Notes under the pieces: model-generated
The model's input: the letters and a program-made list of their open reading frames with translations, nothing else
Told to the model about the DNA's origin: nothing
Database searches by the model: none
Source: Curtobacterium sp. MR_MD2014
Lineage (GTDB): Bacteria; Actinomycetota; Actinomycetes; Actinomycetales; Microbacteriaceae
DNA length: 64,000 nt
NCBI RefSeq assembly: GCF_000772085.1
Contig: NZ_CP009755.1
Coordinates: forward strand, 2,914,001 to 2,978,000
Reading direction: 5' to 3'
Translations under genes and position numbers: made by a program
Shown here: piece by piece, positions 1 through 8,704 of the stretch
How positions within the stretch are numbered: position 1 is the first letter of the stretch
Layout of the letters: every line of letters starts with the position of its first letter

Positions 1-1
1 A

Positions 2-676
2 GCGGTCTGCGAAGCGGCCGGCGTGACCCAGCCCGTGCTCTACCGGATCTTCGGCGACAAGCGCGGGCTCCTCGACGCCCTCGCCGAGACGGGCCTGCAG
101 CGGTACACCGCTCGGAAGGCCGAGCTCGAGGTGTCCGACGACCCGGCAGCGGACCTGCGCCACGGATGGGACGACCACCTCGCGTTCGCTCGGGAACACG
201 CCGCCCTCTACCGGCTGATGTTCGCCCCACGGCCGTGGGCGAGCAGTTCCGCGCGGGACGGCCTGACCGCGCTGCTCGAACGGACGCTGACCCGGTGCGC
301 GGCCGCGGGCCTGCTCCGCGTCGACGTCCCCGTCGCAGCGACCATGCTGCTCGCCGCCAACGTCGGACTCGCACTCCACCAGATGACCACGACGGCTCCG
401 GACACTGCCGACGACGACGCACTCCGGGACGCGGTCCTCGACGCCGTCCTCATCGAGGCGTCCGCCCGCGACCAGGACGACCTCGACGCGGCTGCTCGTC
501 GCCAGCTCCGCGCCCGGCTCGACGACGACGGGTCGGACGCGTTGCTCCCCGAGGAGACCGCACTCATGCGGATCTGGCTCGACCGACTCGACCACGAGGC
601 CGACCACGAGGCCGACCACGAGGCCGACCACGGCCACGAAACCGACCACCACCAGGACCACGAAGGCACCCGATGA
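2..676 (+). CDS. TetR-family transcriptional regulator, C-terminal part (5' end outside window)
   Basis: The reading frame is open from the first bases. It begins inside a helix-turn-helix: the residues before the GTG at 23 read AVCEAAG, then VTQPVLYRIFGDKRGLLDAL, which is the recognition helix and following Tyr/Phe stretch of TetR regulators. The GTG at 23 is therefore internal, not the start. The rest is an alpha-helical ligand-binding domain. The last 25 residues are an Asp/His/Glu-rich tail made of DHEA repeats, which could bind a metal but may only reflect repeat expansion. The stop overlaps the next gene (ATGA), so the two are probably co-transcribed and translationally coupled. The ligand cannot be inferred. 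Confidence 0.85.
   Translation, partial: AVCEAAGVTQPVLYRIFGDKRGLLDALAETGLQRYTARKAELEVSDDPAADLRHGWDDHLAFAREHAALYRLMFAPRPWASSSARDGLTALLERTLTRCAAAGLLRVDVPVAATMLLAANVGLALHQMTTTAPDTADDDALRDAVLDAVLIEASARDQDDLDAAARRQLRARLDDDGSDALLPEETALMRIWLDRLDHEADHEADHEADHGHETDHHQDHEGTR
589..640 (+). repeat. 12-bp tandem repeat coding for DHEA units
   Basis: Three perfect copies of CGACCACGAGGC lie at 589-600, 601-612 and 613-624, followed by degenerate copies. They encode the acidic histidine-rich tail of the TetR protein. Such arrays commonly vary in copy number between strains. Confidence 0.8.
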
Positions 677-1173
677 TCTCCACGTTCCTCGCCGAACACG
701 CCCCCCTCGTCCCCATCGGGTTCTGGGTCGCCCTCGCCGTCGCCACGGGGGTCGCCTGGCTGCTCCACCGTCTGCGGCTCCGCGGCGTCCTGCTCGGCCT
801 CTCCGGCCTGTCGTTCGTCGCCGCCCTCGTGCTCACCCTGCTCCCCGACGGTGCCCGCTCTGGCGGCGTCACCTGCACCGTGCAGTTCTCGGTCCCGTTC
901 CAGGGCATCGACACCCTCGCCAACATCGCGCTGCTGCTGCCGCTCGCGCTCTTCCTCAGCGTGGCGACGAACCGGCCACTCACCGTCCTCGCCGGCACGG
1001 TCGCCCTCTCCGTCGCCATCGAGGTCGTGCAGGCCCTCGCACCGGCACTCGGCCGGCGATGCGACACCAACGACTGGTTCATGAACACCGTCGGAGCACT
1101 GCTGGGCGCGGTCATTGCTCTGACCATCCATGCGATCGACCGGCGGCGGCGCGCCGCTTTCGTCCTGGACTGA
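673..1173 (+). CDS. VanZ-like family membrane protein
   Basis: This is a 166-residue protein with four or five hydrophobic segments. The features match VanZ-like proteins: a membrane pair followed by a DTLANIALLLPLALFL segment, then an EVVQ motif, a DTNDWFMNTVGALLGA stretch and a final helix. VanZ of the vancomycin cluster gives low-level teicoplanin resistance. The chromosomal actinobacterial homologues have no defined role. The ATG overlaps the TetR stop (ATGA), so the TetR gene is its likely regulator. The family call is firm; the function is not. Confidence 0.82.
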   Translation: MISTFLAEHAPLVPIGFWVALAVATGVAWLLHRLRLRGVLLGLSGLSFVAALVLTLLPDGARSGGVTCTVQFSVPFQGIDTLANIALLLPLALFLSVATNRPLTVLAGTVALSVAIEVVQALAPALGRRCDTNDWFMNTVGALLGAVIALTIHAIDRRRRAAFVLD

Positions 1174-1315
1174 ACCGCTGCCGGATCACGACAGGCGCTG
1201 ACCGGTCGATGTCCGTCCTCGATCAGGGTGCGATGTGCGCGTGCTCACCTGCCGCAGCAAGAATGGTGAGCCCCCCCGACAGGCCTGCCGTCAGCTGCAC
1301 CGATCGTGTGCGGGA

Positions 1316-1606
1316 TCATCCTCGGCCGAGTCCCTGCCACTTGCGGAACCCGGCGACGCGCGACGCGTCGGGGCGCTGACCGAGGATCAACAACACGTTG
1401 CCCAGGCTGTAGGCGTGGAACGCGGACGCGCACGCGAGGAACGCCGTCCACCGTTCCGCGTCGCGCAAGCTCTCAACCTGCGTCGCGATCGACTCGTGGA
1501 GTGCGGCGGCCTGCGCCTTCTTCTCCTCGATGGTGCGGCGGGGCGTCGAGGTCTTCTCGGCCGGACGGCGGGCCGCGGTCTTGGTGGTGCGTGTCGTGGT
1601 GATCAT
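1316..1606 (-). pseudogene. ArdC-like (DUF1738) N-terminal fragment
   Basis: The 96-residue frame starts at ATG 1606. After a basic, Thr/Ala-rich leader it has an ERW(x)AFLACASAFHAYSLGNVLLI segment and FRKWQGLGRG, which resembles the N-terminal ssDNA-binding domain of ArdC-type antirestriction proteins. In full-length members this is followed by an R(x)VRKGE motif and a long C-terminal part. Here a stop follows directly after GLGRG and I see no continuation up to 1174. It is probably a truncated relic of a plasmid or conjugative element, next to an IS. It could still be expressed as a small protein. Confidence 0.55.
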
Positions 1607-1655
1607 GGTTCCTGCTCCTGGGTCGATCGGGGATGATGGGCGGAGCGGGAGGGAC

Positions 1656-2550
1656 CTAGAGCGTGTCTCCTGAATGGTGGGTCCAGGCGATGACGGCGTT
1701 GAGCACGACGGCTGAGCGGTAGACGATCGCGAGGTCGTCGTACCTCGTCGCCAGGGCTCGCCATTGCTTGAGGCGACAGAAGCCACGCTCGACGACGTTC
1801 CGGTTCCTGTAGTCGATGCGGTCGTAGGTCACGGGTCTCCCGCCGCGGGAACCACGCCGTTTCCGGTGTCCTTGCTGGTCGCGAGGCTCGGGGATCACGG
1901 ACTCGATACCGCGGTCGCGCAGGTGTTGCCGGATCGCGTTGGATGAGTACGCCTTGTCACCGCGGAGCCGGTCCGGTCGGGTCCGCGGCCTGCCGACCGG
2001 ACGGGCCACTTCGAGCGCTGCCAGCAGCGGCAGCAGCATCGGTGAGTCGCCGGCTTGTCCGGGCGTGATCAGGGTGACCAGGGGCAGCCCGTGGCCGTCG
2101 ACGAGCTGGTGGACCTTCGTGGACAGGCCGCCGCGGGAGCGGCCGAATCCGTGATCAGGCGGCTCGAGTCCCGAATCCGTGTGATTCGATGGTTCCCCCT
2201 GTGGTGCGGGCGATGTTCGTGGCGTGCTGATGCGCGCGAGCGATCGTGGAGTCCACTGACAACGACCGGTCCACCGCCCCAGCCTGGTCCGCGGACGCTG
2301 TCACCGCGGCGAGGACCCTGTCCCACGTGCCGTCGCCTGCCATCCGGCGATGCCACTTCCACACCGTCTGCCACGGCCCGAACACCTCGGGCAGGTCACG
2401 CCACGCGATCCCGGTCCGATACCGGTACACGATCCCCTCGACCATGCTCCGAGCGTCCGCAAACGGACGGCCACGTTTGCCTGTCGGACCCGGCATGAAC
2501 GACTGGATCGAAGACCACTGAGCATCGGAGAGCAGCTGGAATCATGTCAC
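1656..2550 (-). pseudogene. IS5-family DDE transposase, nonsense codon plus frame change
   Basis: The N-terminal frame includes FQLLSDAQWSSIQSFMPGP, the GIAWRDLPEVFGPWQTVW motif and the first catalytic Asp in SVDSTIARAHQHA, and stops at 2155. The C-terminal frame is offset by one base. It carries DHGFGRSRGGLSTKVH, RGDKAYSS (second Asp) and YRNRNVVERGFCRLKQW (Glu and Lys), and stops with TAG at 1656-1658. The natural start appears to be GTG at 2550, but codon 3 is TGA where homologues would have an Arg codon, so this looks like a CGA to TGA change. The frame change lies in the overlap upstream of 2155, near a G5 run at 2195-2199. It could be programmed shifting as in some IS5 relatives, but the nonsense codon argues for decay. 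Confidence 0.75.
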
Positions 2551-2596
2551 CACTACAGCGCGCCAGCGCACTACCTGATCTTCAGGAGACACGCCC
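1659..2596 (-). mobile_element. IS5-family insertion sequence, decayed
   Basis: The element is about 938 bp. Its terminal inverted repeats are G(A/G)GCGTGTCTCCTGAA: the left end is at 1659-1674 and the right end at 2581-2596 as its complement. Both ends are flanked by TA (1657-1658, 2597-2598), in a CCTAG context on each side, which fits the TA or CTAG-type target of many IS5-family members. It holds one transposase reading region on the minus strand with two lesions. Its right end touches the stop codon of the neighbouring hypothetical gene. Confidence 0.82.
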
Positions 2597-2934
2597 TAGC
2601 CCCGGCGGTCCTCCTCGGACTGCCACGGCAGGTTCAGGTCGCCCGGCTCGGGCTCGACGTCGCCCGCGTCGTCCGCACCGCCGGTGCCGGGTGCCGCCAC
2701 CACGCGGGACGGGTCGATGCCGTCCTGCTCGAGGTCCTCGCGGCTGCGCTGCTGCGTCTGGGACGCGACCGTCTCCCGTTCGCTCGACGGGCTGTAGGAC
2801 GTGTCGGCGGCACGCTGCTCGCGGTCGCTCACGCCGTCGACGTCGTCGCTGTGCGCCGCGTCGCGGAGTTCGTCGTTGCGGGCGCGGTCGTCGGACTCGT
2901 CGGGGCCGGGCACGTTCGGGATGCTGTCGCTCAT
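2596..2934 (-). CDS. Hypothetical acidic, disordered protein
   Basis: This 112-residue protein starts at MSDSIPNVPG. It is rich in Asp, Glu, Ser and Arg, with no hydrophobic segment and no motif I recognise. The ATG at 2934 is preferred to the GTG nine bases upstream. The TAG stop at 2596-2598 uses the first base of the IS right inverted repeat plus the TA target, so the original C-terminus may have differed slightly. It is likely cytosolic and of unknown role. Confidence 0.6.
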   Translation of the reverse strand: MSDSIPNVPGPDESDDRARNDELRDAAHSDDVDGVSDREQRAADTSYSPSSERETVASQTQQRSREDLEQDGIDPSRVVAAPGTGGADDAGDVEPEPGDLNLPWQSEEDRRG

Positions 2935-3035
2935 GCCCCGCACAGTAGGCCGGGGCTCCTGGTACCGGTTCGGTCACGACGGCCGTGATCCGGTTCGCGC
3001 TCGGGTACCGTCGTCCCGACGAAGGGGGTCGGACG

Positions 3036-3896
3036 ATGGGTCGGACGAGGGCACGGGGCACGGCGGCCGTCGCACTGGTGGGGATGAGCACGCTGCTGTT
3101 GGCTGGCTGCTCGCTGTTCGGCGACGACGCCCCGCTGCCGGCGCCGACCGGCCACGCTGCGCCGAGCGCCTCCGCGACGCCGGGGCCCGTCGGCGGGTCG
3201 GCTGCCGCGGACGACACCGCCCAGCCCGTCGCGGCGCCGCAGGCGGTGCCGGCCGGCACGGTGGTCGCGGAGACCGACGCGGTGTCGAAGACCGGCGACA
3301 CGTCGATCCACGTCCGGGTCGTCGCGAACGACCACGGCACGTTCGACGCGCAGCTGTCGGACTACCGCACCACGCAGCCGCAGCCGATGTCCGTGCAGTT
3401 CCGGCGCACGGCGCAGTACGGCGACGGTGGTGACACCGAAGCGGTCGCCACGACGCAGTGGGACGCCGACGCCCAGCCGCCCGCGACGGTCAGCCTGAGC
3501 GACGGCGGCCCCTACCCGGACTGGCTGCACACGGTCGTCCTCGTCCCGCAGTCCGACGGCGACGACAGCGCCCGCCCGTGGGTCTACAAGGTGCTCGCGA
3601 TCGGGAAGCTCTCCTGGTCGATCCCGAACCCCGACCCGGACCTGCACGTCACGCTCGGCACGGCCCGACCGGGTGCGTACGGTTACGCGTTCGACGCCGC
3701 CGACGAGACCCTCCGCGGGACGACCGGCACCCCGGTCAGCTACAAGGTCAACGAGGGCGACGACCAGTCCACCATCGCGAAGCGCTTCGGCATCACCGTG
3801 GACCAGCTGCGGTGGCTCAACCCGACGATGCAGACCCGTGGCAACAACTGGGTGCTCGCCGGCTCCTGGATCAACCTGGACCCGGCCTCGCGCTGA
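3036..3896 (+). CDS. LysM-domain lipoprotein
   Basis: This is a 286-residue protein. The N-terminus MGRTRARG leads into a hydrophobic stretch ending in LLLAGC, a lipobox with Cys25 as the lipidation site, so it should be anchored to the outer face of the membrane. A Pro/Ala linker and an uncharacterised beta-rich domain follow. The C-terminal 45 residues (VSYKVNEGDDQSTIAKRFGI... through LRWLNP... to INLDP) are a LysM peptidoglycan-binding repeat. ATG 3036 is chosen over the upstream ATG because it gives a proper lipoprotein signal. It is likely a cell-wall-associated protein of unknown activity. Confidence 0.85.
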   Translation: MGRTRARGTAAVALVGMSTLLLAGCSLFGDDAPLPAPTGHAAPSASATPGPVGGSAAADDTAQPVAAPQAVPAGTVVAETDAVSKTGDTSIHVRVVANDHGTFDAQLSDYRTTQPQPMSVQFRRTAQYGDGGDTEAVATTQWDADAQPPATVSLSDGGPYPDWLHTVVLVPQSDGDDSARPWVYKVLAIGKLSWSIPNPDPDLHVTLGTARPGAYGYAFDAADETLRGTTGTPVSYKVNEGDDQSTIAKRFGITVDQLRWLNPTMQTRGNNWVLAGSWINLDPASR

Positions 3897-3960
3897 CACG
3901 GAGCCCGGTGCGGGTCCGTTACGCTCGTCCAGCACCCCGCACCACCCAGGAGGCCACATC

Positions 3961-4482
3961 GTGACCATCGTCGCCGCCGCAGACGGCTCCGCCCTCGGCA
4001 ATCCCGGACCGGCCGGCTGGGCCTGGTACGTCGATGACGACCGCTGGGCAGCCGGTGGATGGCCGCGGGCGACGAACAACATCGGCGAGCTCACGGCCGT
4101 GCTGCAGCTGCTCCGCGCCACGAAGGACACCGGCGAGCCGCTGCACATCCTCTGCGACAGCCAGTACGCGATCAAGGCGTGCACGGAGTGGCTGGCCGGG
4201 TGGAAGCGCAAGGGCTGGCGGAAGGCCGACGGCAAGCCCGTGCTGAACGTCGAGATCATCAAGGAGCTCGACGCCGAGCTGCAGGGCCGCAAGGTCACCT
4301 TCGAGTGGGTCCGCGGTCACGTCGGCCACGAGATGAACGAGGCCGCGGACGTCCGTGCCCGCGGCGCTGCGACCGCCTTCCAGAACCGCACCGAGGTACC
4401 GACCGGTCCGGGTTGGCCGGACACCGTCGTCCCGCCCGCTCCGGAGCCGGTGCAGGTCGAACCGCCCGCCACCCTGTTCTGA
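3961..4482 (+). CDS. rnhA: Ribonuclease HI family protein
   Basis: RNase HI cleaves the RNA strand of RNA-DNA hybrids, such as R-loops and primers. The 173-residue protein has the four catalytic carboxylates in order: D8 (ADGSALGNPGP), E43 (NNIGELTA), D66 (CDSQYAIK) and D130 (VRGHVGHEMNEAAD). The spacing is close to that of the E. coli enzyme. The start is GTG 3961, after GAGGCCACATC with a weak Shine-Dalgarno; the longer frame upstream overlaps the lipoprotein. A Pro-rich tail of about 30 residues follows the domain. A strong palindrome lies just downstream. Confidence 0.92.
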   Translation: MTIVAAADGSALGNPGPAGWAWYVDDDRWAAGGWPRATNNIGELTAVLQLLRATKDTGEPLHILCDSQYAIKACTEWLAGWKRKGWRKADGKPVLNVEIIKELDAELQGRKVTFEWVRGHVGHEMNEAADVRARGAATAFQNRTEVPTGPGWPDTVVPPAPEPVQVEPPATLF

Positions 4483-4524
4483 CGAGCCACACGCCCTGTC
4501 GGGCCGCACGACGACGGGCCGCAC

Positions 4525-4565
4525 GACGACGGGCCCGGGCGATGTCCTCGCCCGGGCCCGTCGTC
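4525..4565. terminator. Bidirectional hairpin terminator between rnhA and the DUF6458 gene
   Basis: Perfect 18-bp inverted arms (GACGACGGGCCCGGGCGA and its complement) with a 5-base loop (TGTCC) lie between two convergent genes. A 15-bp direct repeat (GGGCCGCACGACGAC) sits immediately to the left. There is no T-run, which is usual for actinobacterial terminators. Confidence 0.75.
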
Positions 4566-4581
4566 CGCTCGGGACGTGCGC

Positions 4582-4833
4582 TCAGTAGGTGCCGTCGCGA
4601 CGGTCCTGTCGGGTGATCTGCTCCCCCGACGCCGGGTCGACGCCCGACCGGGTGGTGGTCGTGGTCCGACGCCCGCCGAACCCGACCGCCAGGCTGATGA
4701 TGAGCAGCACGACCCCGGCTGCCATCAGGATGTAGCCGATCAGGCGCAGGTCGATGCCGGCGATCTGGTAGTCGACCGCGAAGGCGACGATCGCTCCGAT
4801 CACGATCAGGGCGATGCTCGATCCGATGCGCAT
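4582..4833 (-). CDS. DUF6458-type small membrane protein
   Basis: This 83-residue protein starts MRIGSSIALIVIGAIVAFAV, followed by a second hydrophobic helix (LIGYILMAAGVVLLIISLAV) and a short basic Thr/Arg-rich cytosolic tail. It matches the two-helix DUF6458 proteins common in Actinobacteria, whose role is unknown. ATG 4833 follows a GGACC-type weak ribosome binding site. It lies downstream of and convergent with rnhA. Confidence 0.8.
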   Translation of the reverse strand: MRIGSSIALIVIGAIVAFAVDYQIAGIDLRLIGYILMAAGVVLLIISLAVGFGGRRTTTTTRSGVDPASGEQITRQDRRDGTY

Positions 4834-4937
4834 GACGGGTCCTTCCGTGGTGCCCCGTCCCGGGTGTCCGGGGCTGGCGTCGAAGGTACCCGGACCGCGG
4901 CGGCGAGGTTCCGTGTGACCGCCGAGCGAGGCCGCCC

Positions 4938-7499
4938 TCAGTCGACGTCGACCTCGGCCCAGCCGTCGAACCGGCCGATCTCGGTGACGCGCACCACGGC
5001 TTCGCCGGTCTCGTCGGACGCGTCCAGGTCGATCGTCGCCGAGAACCCGAAGTCCTTGTCGCCCTCGGGGTCGGCGAAGATCTGCCGTGCCCGCCAGGTC
5101 CGACCCGGCCCGTGCTCGTCGAGCACCAGGTACGCCATCGACCGGGCGTCCCCGTCGGTCCCGATCGCGTCGTGCTCCTCGTAGTACTCCTCGAGCACGG
5201 CGTCCCACTCCTCCTGCCCGAACCCTGCGGCCCCGTCGAGCGCGGCGAGCCCGGCAACGTCGTCGGCCGCCGCGAGCAGCACCCGCTGGAACAGCGCGTT
5301 CCGCACGAGCACGCGGAACGCGCGCGGGTTGCCGGTGAGCCGCGCGGGCTGCGGCGGCGCGATCTCGTCGTGTTCCGCGGCGGCCTCCGCGACGGAGCCG
5401 TTGACCAGCGCCTCCCACTCGTCGACGAGCGAGGAGTCGGTCTGCCGCACGACCTCGCCGAGCCACTCGATCAGGTCGTCGAGCTCGGGCGTGCGCTGTT
5501 CCTCGGAGATGGTCTGGCGCATGGTGCGGTAGGCGTCGGACAGGTACCGGAGCACGAGTCCCTCGGAGCGGGTCAGCTGGTAGAACCGCACGAAGTCGCC
5601 GAAGGTCATCGCCCGCTCGTACACGTCGCGCACCACGGCCTTGGGCGACAGCGTGAAGTCGAGCACCCACGGCTGTTCGGCCGCGTAGGCCTCGTACGCG
5701 GCGGTCAGCAGTTCGTCGAGCGGCTTGGGCCAGGTGACCTCCTCGAGCAGCTCCATCCGCTCCTCGTACTCGATGCCCTCGCGCTTCATCCGGGCGACCT
5801 CCTCGCCGCGCTCCTTGAACTGCTGCTGCGCGAGGACGGCGCGCGGGTCGTCGAGGGTCGCCTCGACGACCGACACCATGTCGAGCGCGTACGTCGGGGA
5901 CTCGGGGTCGAGCAGTTCGAAGGCGGCGAGTGCGAACGGCGACAGCGGCTGGTTGAGCGCGAAGTTCACGGGCAGGTCGACGGTCATGCGGTAGCGCCCG
6001 TCGACCTTCTCGATCACGCGGGCGTTGATCAGCGTGCGGGCGATCGACAGCGCGCGCCGGGCCATCGCGAGCTGCCGGGAGCGCGGCTCGTGGTTCTCGA
6101 ACACGAGCGAGCGGACGTCGGCGAAGGCGTCACCCCCGCGGGCGACGACGGCGAGCACCATCGCGTGCGTGATCCGCATCCGGGACACCATCGGCTCGGG
6201 CTCGGCGGCGATGAGCCGGTCGAACGACGCCGGCCCCCACGAGACGAACCCCTCCGGCGCCTTCTTCTTCTTGACCTTGTTCTTCTTCTTCGGGTCGTCC
6301 CCGGCCTTGGCGACGGCCCGGGCGTTCTCGATCTCGTGCTCCGGCGCCTCGGCCACGACGTCGCCCTCGGTGTCGTAGCCGGCTCGTCCGGCTCGTCCGG
6401 CGATCTGGTGGAACTCGCGGGCGGACAGCTGCCGCATCCGGGAGCCGTCGAACTTCGTCAGCCCGGTGAGCAGCACGGAGCGGATCGGCACGTTGATCCC
6501 GACCCCCAGGGTGTCGGTGCCACAGATCACCGGCAGCAGGCCGCGCTGGGCGAGCTGCTCGACGAGCCGGCGGTACTTCGGCAGCATGCCCGCGTGGTGC
6601 ACGCCGATGCCGGCCCGGATGAGTCGTGACAGCGTCTGCCCGAACCCGGCGCTGAAGCGGAACCCGGCGATCGCGGCGGCGATCTCGTCCCGGCGTTCGC
6701 GCGACGCCACCTTCACGGACATGAGCGCCTGCGCCCGTTCGAGCGCAGCGGCCTGGGCGAAGTGCACGATGTAGACCGGCGCCTTCCCCTCCTCGAGCAG
6801 ACGTTCGACCGTCTCCTGCACCGGGGTCAGCACGTACTCGTACGACAACGGCACGGGCCGCGAGACGCCGGTGACCCGTGCGGTCGGGCGCCCGGTCCGG
6901 CGCGACAGGTCGTCGGCGATGGTCGTGACGTCGCCGAGCGTCGCCGACATGAGCAGGAACTGCGCGCGCTCGAGCACGAGCAGCGGCACCTGCCACGCCC
7001 AGCCGCGGTCGGGGTCGCCGTAGAAGTGGAACTCGTCCATCACCACGACGTCGACCTCGGCGTCCGGGCCCTGGCGGAGCGCGGTGTTCGCGAGGATCTC
7101 GGCGGTGCAGCAGATGATCGGGGCGTCCGCGTTGACGCTCGAGTCACCGGTCACCATGCCGACGTTCTGCGCGCCGAACAGGTCCACGAGCTGGAAGAAC
7201 TTCTCGGAGACGAGGGCCTTGATGGGCGCCGTGTAGTAGCTGCGCTTGCCCTCGGCGAGCGCGGCGAAGTGCGCCCCGGCCGCGACGAGGGACTTGCCGG
7301 TGCCGGTCGGCGTGCTGAGGACGACGTTCGCGCCGGAGACGAGCTCGATGAGCGCTTCGTCCTGCGCCGGGTAGAGCGGTCGTCCGCCCGCCTCGGCCCA
7401 GTCGGCGAACGCCTGGTAGACCGCGTCGGGGTCGACGGCGCCGTCGACCGCCGCCGGCAGGGCGGCGAGGAGCGGCGGGGTGGTGGTGACGTCGGTCAT
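4938..7499 (-). CDS. DEAD/DEAH-box RNA helicase with DUF3516 C-terminal region
   Basis: This is an 853-residue superfamily 2 helicase of the Ski2-like type. The motifs in order are: Q-like LYPAQDEALIEL, Walker A STPTGTGKS, DEFHFYGD (Walker B), SATLGD (motif III), and QxxGRxGR-like HQIAGRAGRAGYDTEG (motif VI). A Lys-rich patch (DDPKKKNKVKKKK) follows. The C-terminal half fits the DUF3516 region attached to this helicase in Actinobacteria. It should unwind RNA or RNA-DNA using ATP; its biological targets are unknown. ATG 7499 is preferred to the GTG 60 bases further upstream, since homologues begin near MTDVTTTP-like sequence. Confidence 0.9.
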   Translation of the reverse strand: MTDVTTTPPLLAALPAAVDGAVDPDAVYQAFADWAEAGGRPLYPAQDEALIELVSGANVVLSTPTGTGKSLVAAGAHFAALAEGKRSYYTAPIKALVSEKFFQLVDLFGAQNVGMVTGDSSVNADAPIICCTAEILANTALRQGPDAEVDVVVMDEFHFYGDPDRGWAWQVPLLVLERAQFLLMSATLGDVTTIADDLSRRTGRPTARVTGVSRPVPLSYEYVLTPVQETVERLLEEGKAPVYIVHFAQAAALERAQALMSVKVASRERRDEIAAAIAGFRFSAGFGQTLSRLIRAGIGVHHAGMLPKYRRLVEQLAQRGLLPVICGTDTLGVGINVPIRSVLLTGLTKFDGSRMRQLSAREFHQIAGRAGRAGYDTEGDVVAEAPEHEIENARAVAKAGDDPKKKNKVKKKKAPEGFVSWGPASFDRLIAAEPEPMVSRMRITHAMVLAVVARGGDAFADVRSLVFENHEPRSRQLAMARRALSIARTLINARVIEKVDGRYRMTVDLPVNFALNQPLSPFALAAFELLDPESPTYALDMVSVVEATLDDPRAVLAQQQFKERGEEVARMKREGIEYEERMELLEEVTWPKPLDELLTAAYEAYAAEQPWVLDFTLSPKAVVRDVYERAMTFGDFVRFYQLTRSEGLVLRYLSDAYRTMRQTISEEQRTPELDDLIEWLGEVVRQTDSSLVDEWEALVNGSVAEAAAEHDEIAPPQPARLTGNPRAFRVLVRNALFQRVLLAAADDVAGLAALDGAAGFGQEEWDAVLEEYYEEHDAIGTDGDARSMAYLVLDEHGPGRTWRARQIFADPEGDKDFGFSATIDLDASDETGEAVVRVTEIGRFDGWAEVDVD

Positions 7500-7543
7500 G
7501 CGCCCATCCTCCCAGGTGGGCGGTGACCGGCAGACGAGCCGGC

Positions 7544-7643
7544 GGCGGACGGGAGGCACGGGGCCGCTCCGTCACGCATCCGGCGTCCGCACGCGCCGAC
7601 CGCAGGTCGCAGGCCGGAGACGAGCCGCGCCTCCCGTCCGGCG
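7544..7643. repeat. Split inverted repeat of the GGACGGGAGGC(G/A)CGG family
   Basis: The left arm, around GGCGGACGGGAGGCACGG (7544-7562), and the right arm, the complement of CCGGACGGGAGGCGCGGC (about 7624-7643), flank about 60 bp. The element lies between divergent gene starts, so it is not a terminator. The same core recurs at 22741, 61285 and elsewhere in the window. Confidence 0.55.
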
Positions 7644-7681
7644 CCCTGTCGGGAATCGATGCGCGCGCATAGACTCAGACC

Positions 7682-8704
7682 GTGCGCGAACTCGGCTTCC
7701 TCTCCTTCGTCCCCAACCACGGCGGCACCGCCGGTGCTGCTGCCGCCCTGGAGGACGGTCTCCGCCTGTTCGAGACGGCCGAGTCGCTCGGGTACGGCAC
7801 CGGCTGGGTCCGGGGCCGCCACTTCGAGCCCTTCCTGACCAGCCCGATGACGTTCTTCGCGGCGGCCGCCCAGCGCACGAGCACCATCGGTTTCGGCACC
7901 GCCGTCCTCGGCATGCGGTACGAGGACCCGATCCGTCTCGCCGAGGACGCCAGCACCGTCGACCTTCTCAGCGACGGTCGGGTGCAGCTCGGCATCAGCA
8001 CCGGGATCGCCGGGTACGGCCCGATCCTCGACCCGGTGTTCGGCGGGTCGGAACGCAGCTTCCGCGACGAGGCCGAGGTGCGCGCGGCGCGGCTGCTCGA
8101 GGTCCTGCAGGGCGAGCCGCTCGGCACCGCGGGGAAGGGCTACGAGAGCATCCCCGCCGGTGCCGACCTGACCCTCCAGCCGCTGTCGCCAGGCCTGCGC
8201 GACCGCGTCTGGTGGGGCGGCGGCAGCACGGGCACCGCGGTCCGCACGGCCGAGAAGGGCCTGCTGCTGCACTGCTCGACGCTCAACACCGAGGACACGG
8301 GCGCCCCGTTCGCCCAGGCACAGGCGGACCAGCTCACCGCGTACCGCGACCGCTTCGCCGAGCTGCAGGCCGCCGGCGAGCACCCCGGCCGCACGCCGAA
8401 GGTGGCGGTCGGTCGGATCGTCGTCCCGATGCTCGACGACCACGACCGCCGGGTGCACGAGGAGTTCCTCACCGGGTACGCGAGCGGGATGGACGACGAG
8501 GGGCGCCCCCTGAGCGGTCCGCCGTTCCGGTTCAGCAGGATCGTGTCGGGCGGTGTGGACGAGATCGTCGACGCCCTGGCAGCCGACCCCGCGGTCCAGG
8601 CGACCGACGAGCTGGTGATCACCCTGCCGGCGAACGGCGACGCCGCGGCGCACGAACGCATCCTGCGGGTCGTCGCCGAGGAGATCGCCCCGCGGCTGCC
8701 CTGA
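7682..8704 (+). CDS. LLM-class flavin-dependent oxidoreductase
   Basis: This 340-residue protein matches the luciferase-like monooxygenase fold: an N-terminal (V)RELGFLSFVPN strand, then IGFGTAVLGMRYEDPIRLAEDA and VDLLSDGRVQLGISTG, with a C-terminal region ending in ERILRVVAEEIAPRLP. Such enzymes use FMNH2 or F420; I cannot tell which. The start is GTG 7682. It is about the same length as the LLM gene at 17949 and shares several motifs with it, so the two are paralogues. The substrate is unknown. There is no co-directional neighbour within 100 bp. Confidence 0.88.
   Translation: MRELGFLSFVPNHGGTAGAAAALEDGLRLFETAESLGYGTGWVRGRHFEPFLTSPMTFFAAAAQRTSTIGFGTAVLGMRYEDPIRLAEDASTVDLLSDGRVQLGISTGIAGYGPILDPVFGGSERSFRDEAEVRAARLLEVLQGEPLGTAGKGYESIPAGADLTLQPLSPGLRDRVWWGGGSTGTAVRTAEKGLLLHCSTLNTEDTGAPFAQAQADQLTAYRDRFAELQAAGEHPGRTPKVAVGRIVVPMLDDHDRRVHEEFLTGYASGMDDEGRPLSGPPFRFSRIVSGGVDEIVDALAADPAVQATDELVITLPANGDAAAHERILRVVAEEIAPRLP

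Noticed and set aside
1245..1451. 68-codon minus frame continuing the ArdC remnant
   Set aside because: It is in a different frame and lacks the family's expected RxVRKGE continuation.
2301..2988. Plus-strand frames over the IS element
   Set aside because: They are antisense to the transposase and to the hypothetical gene.
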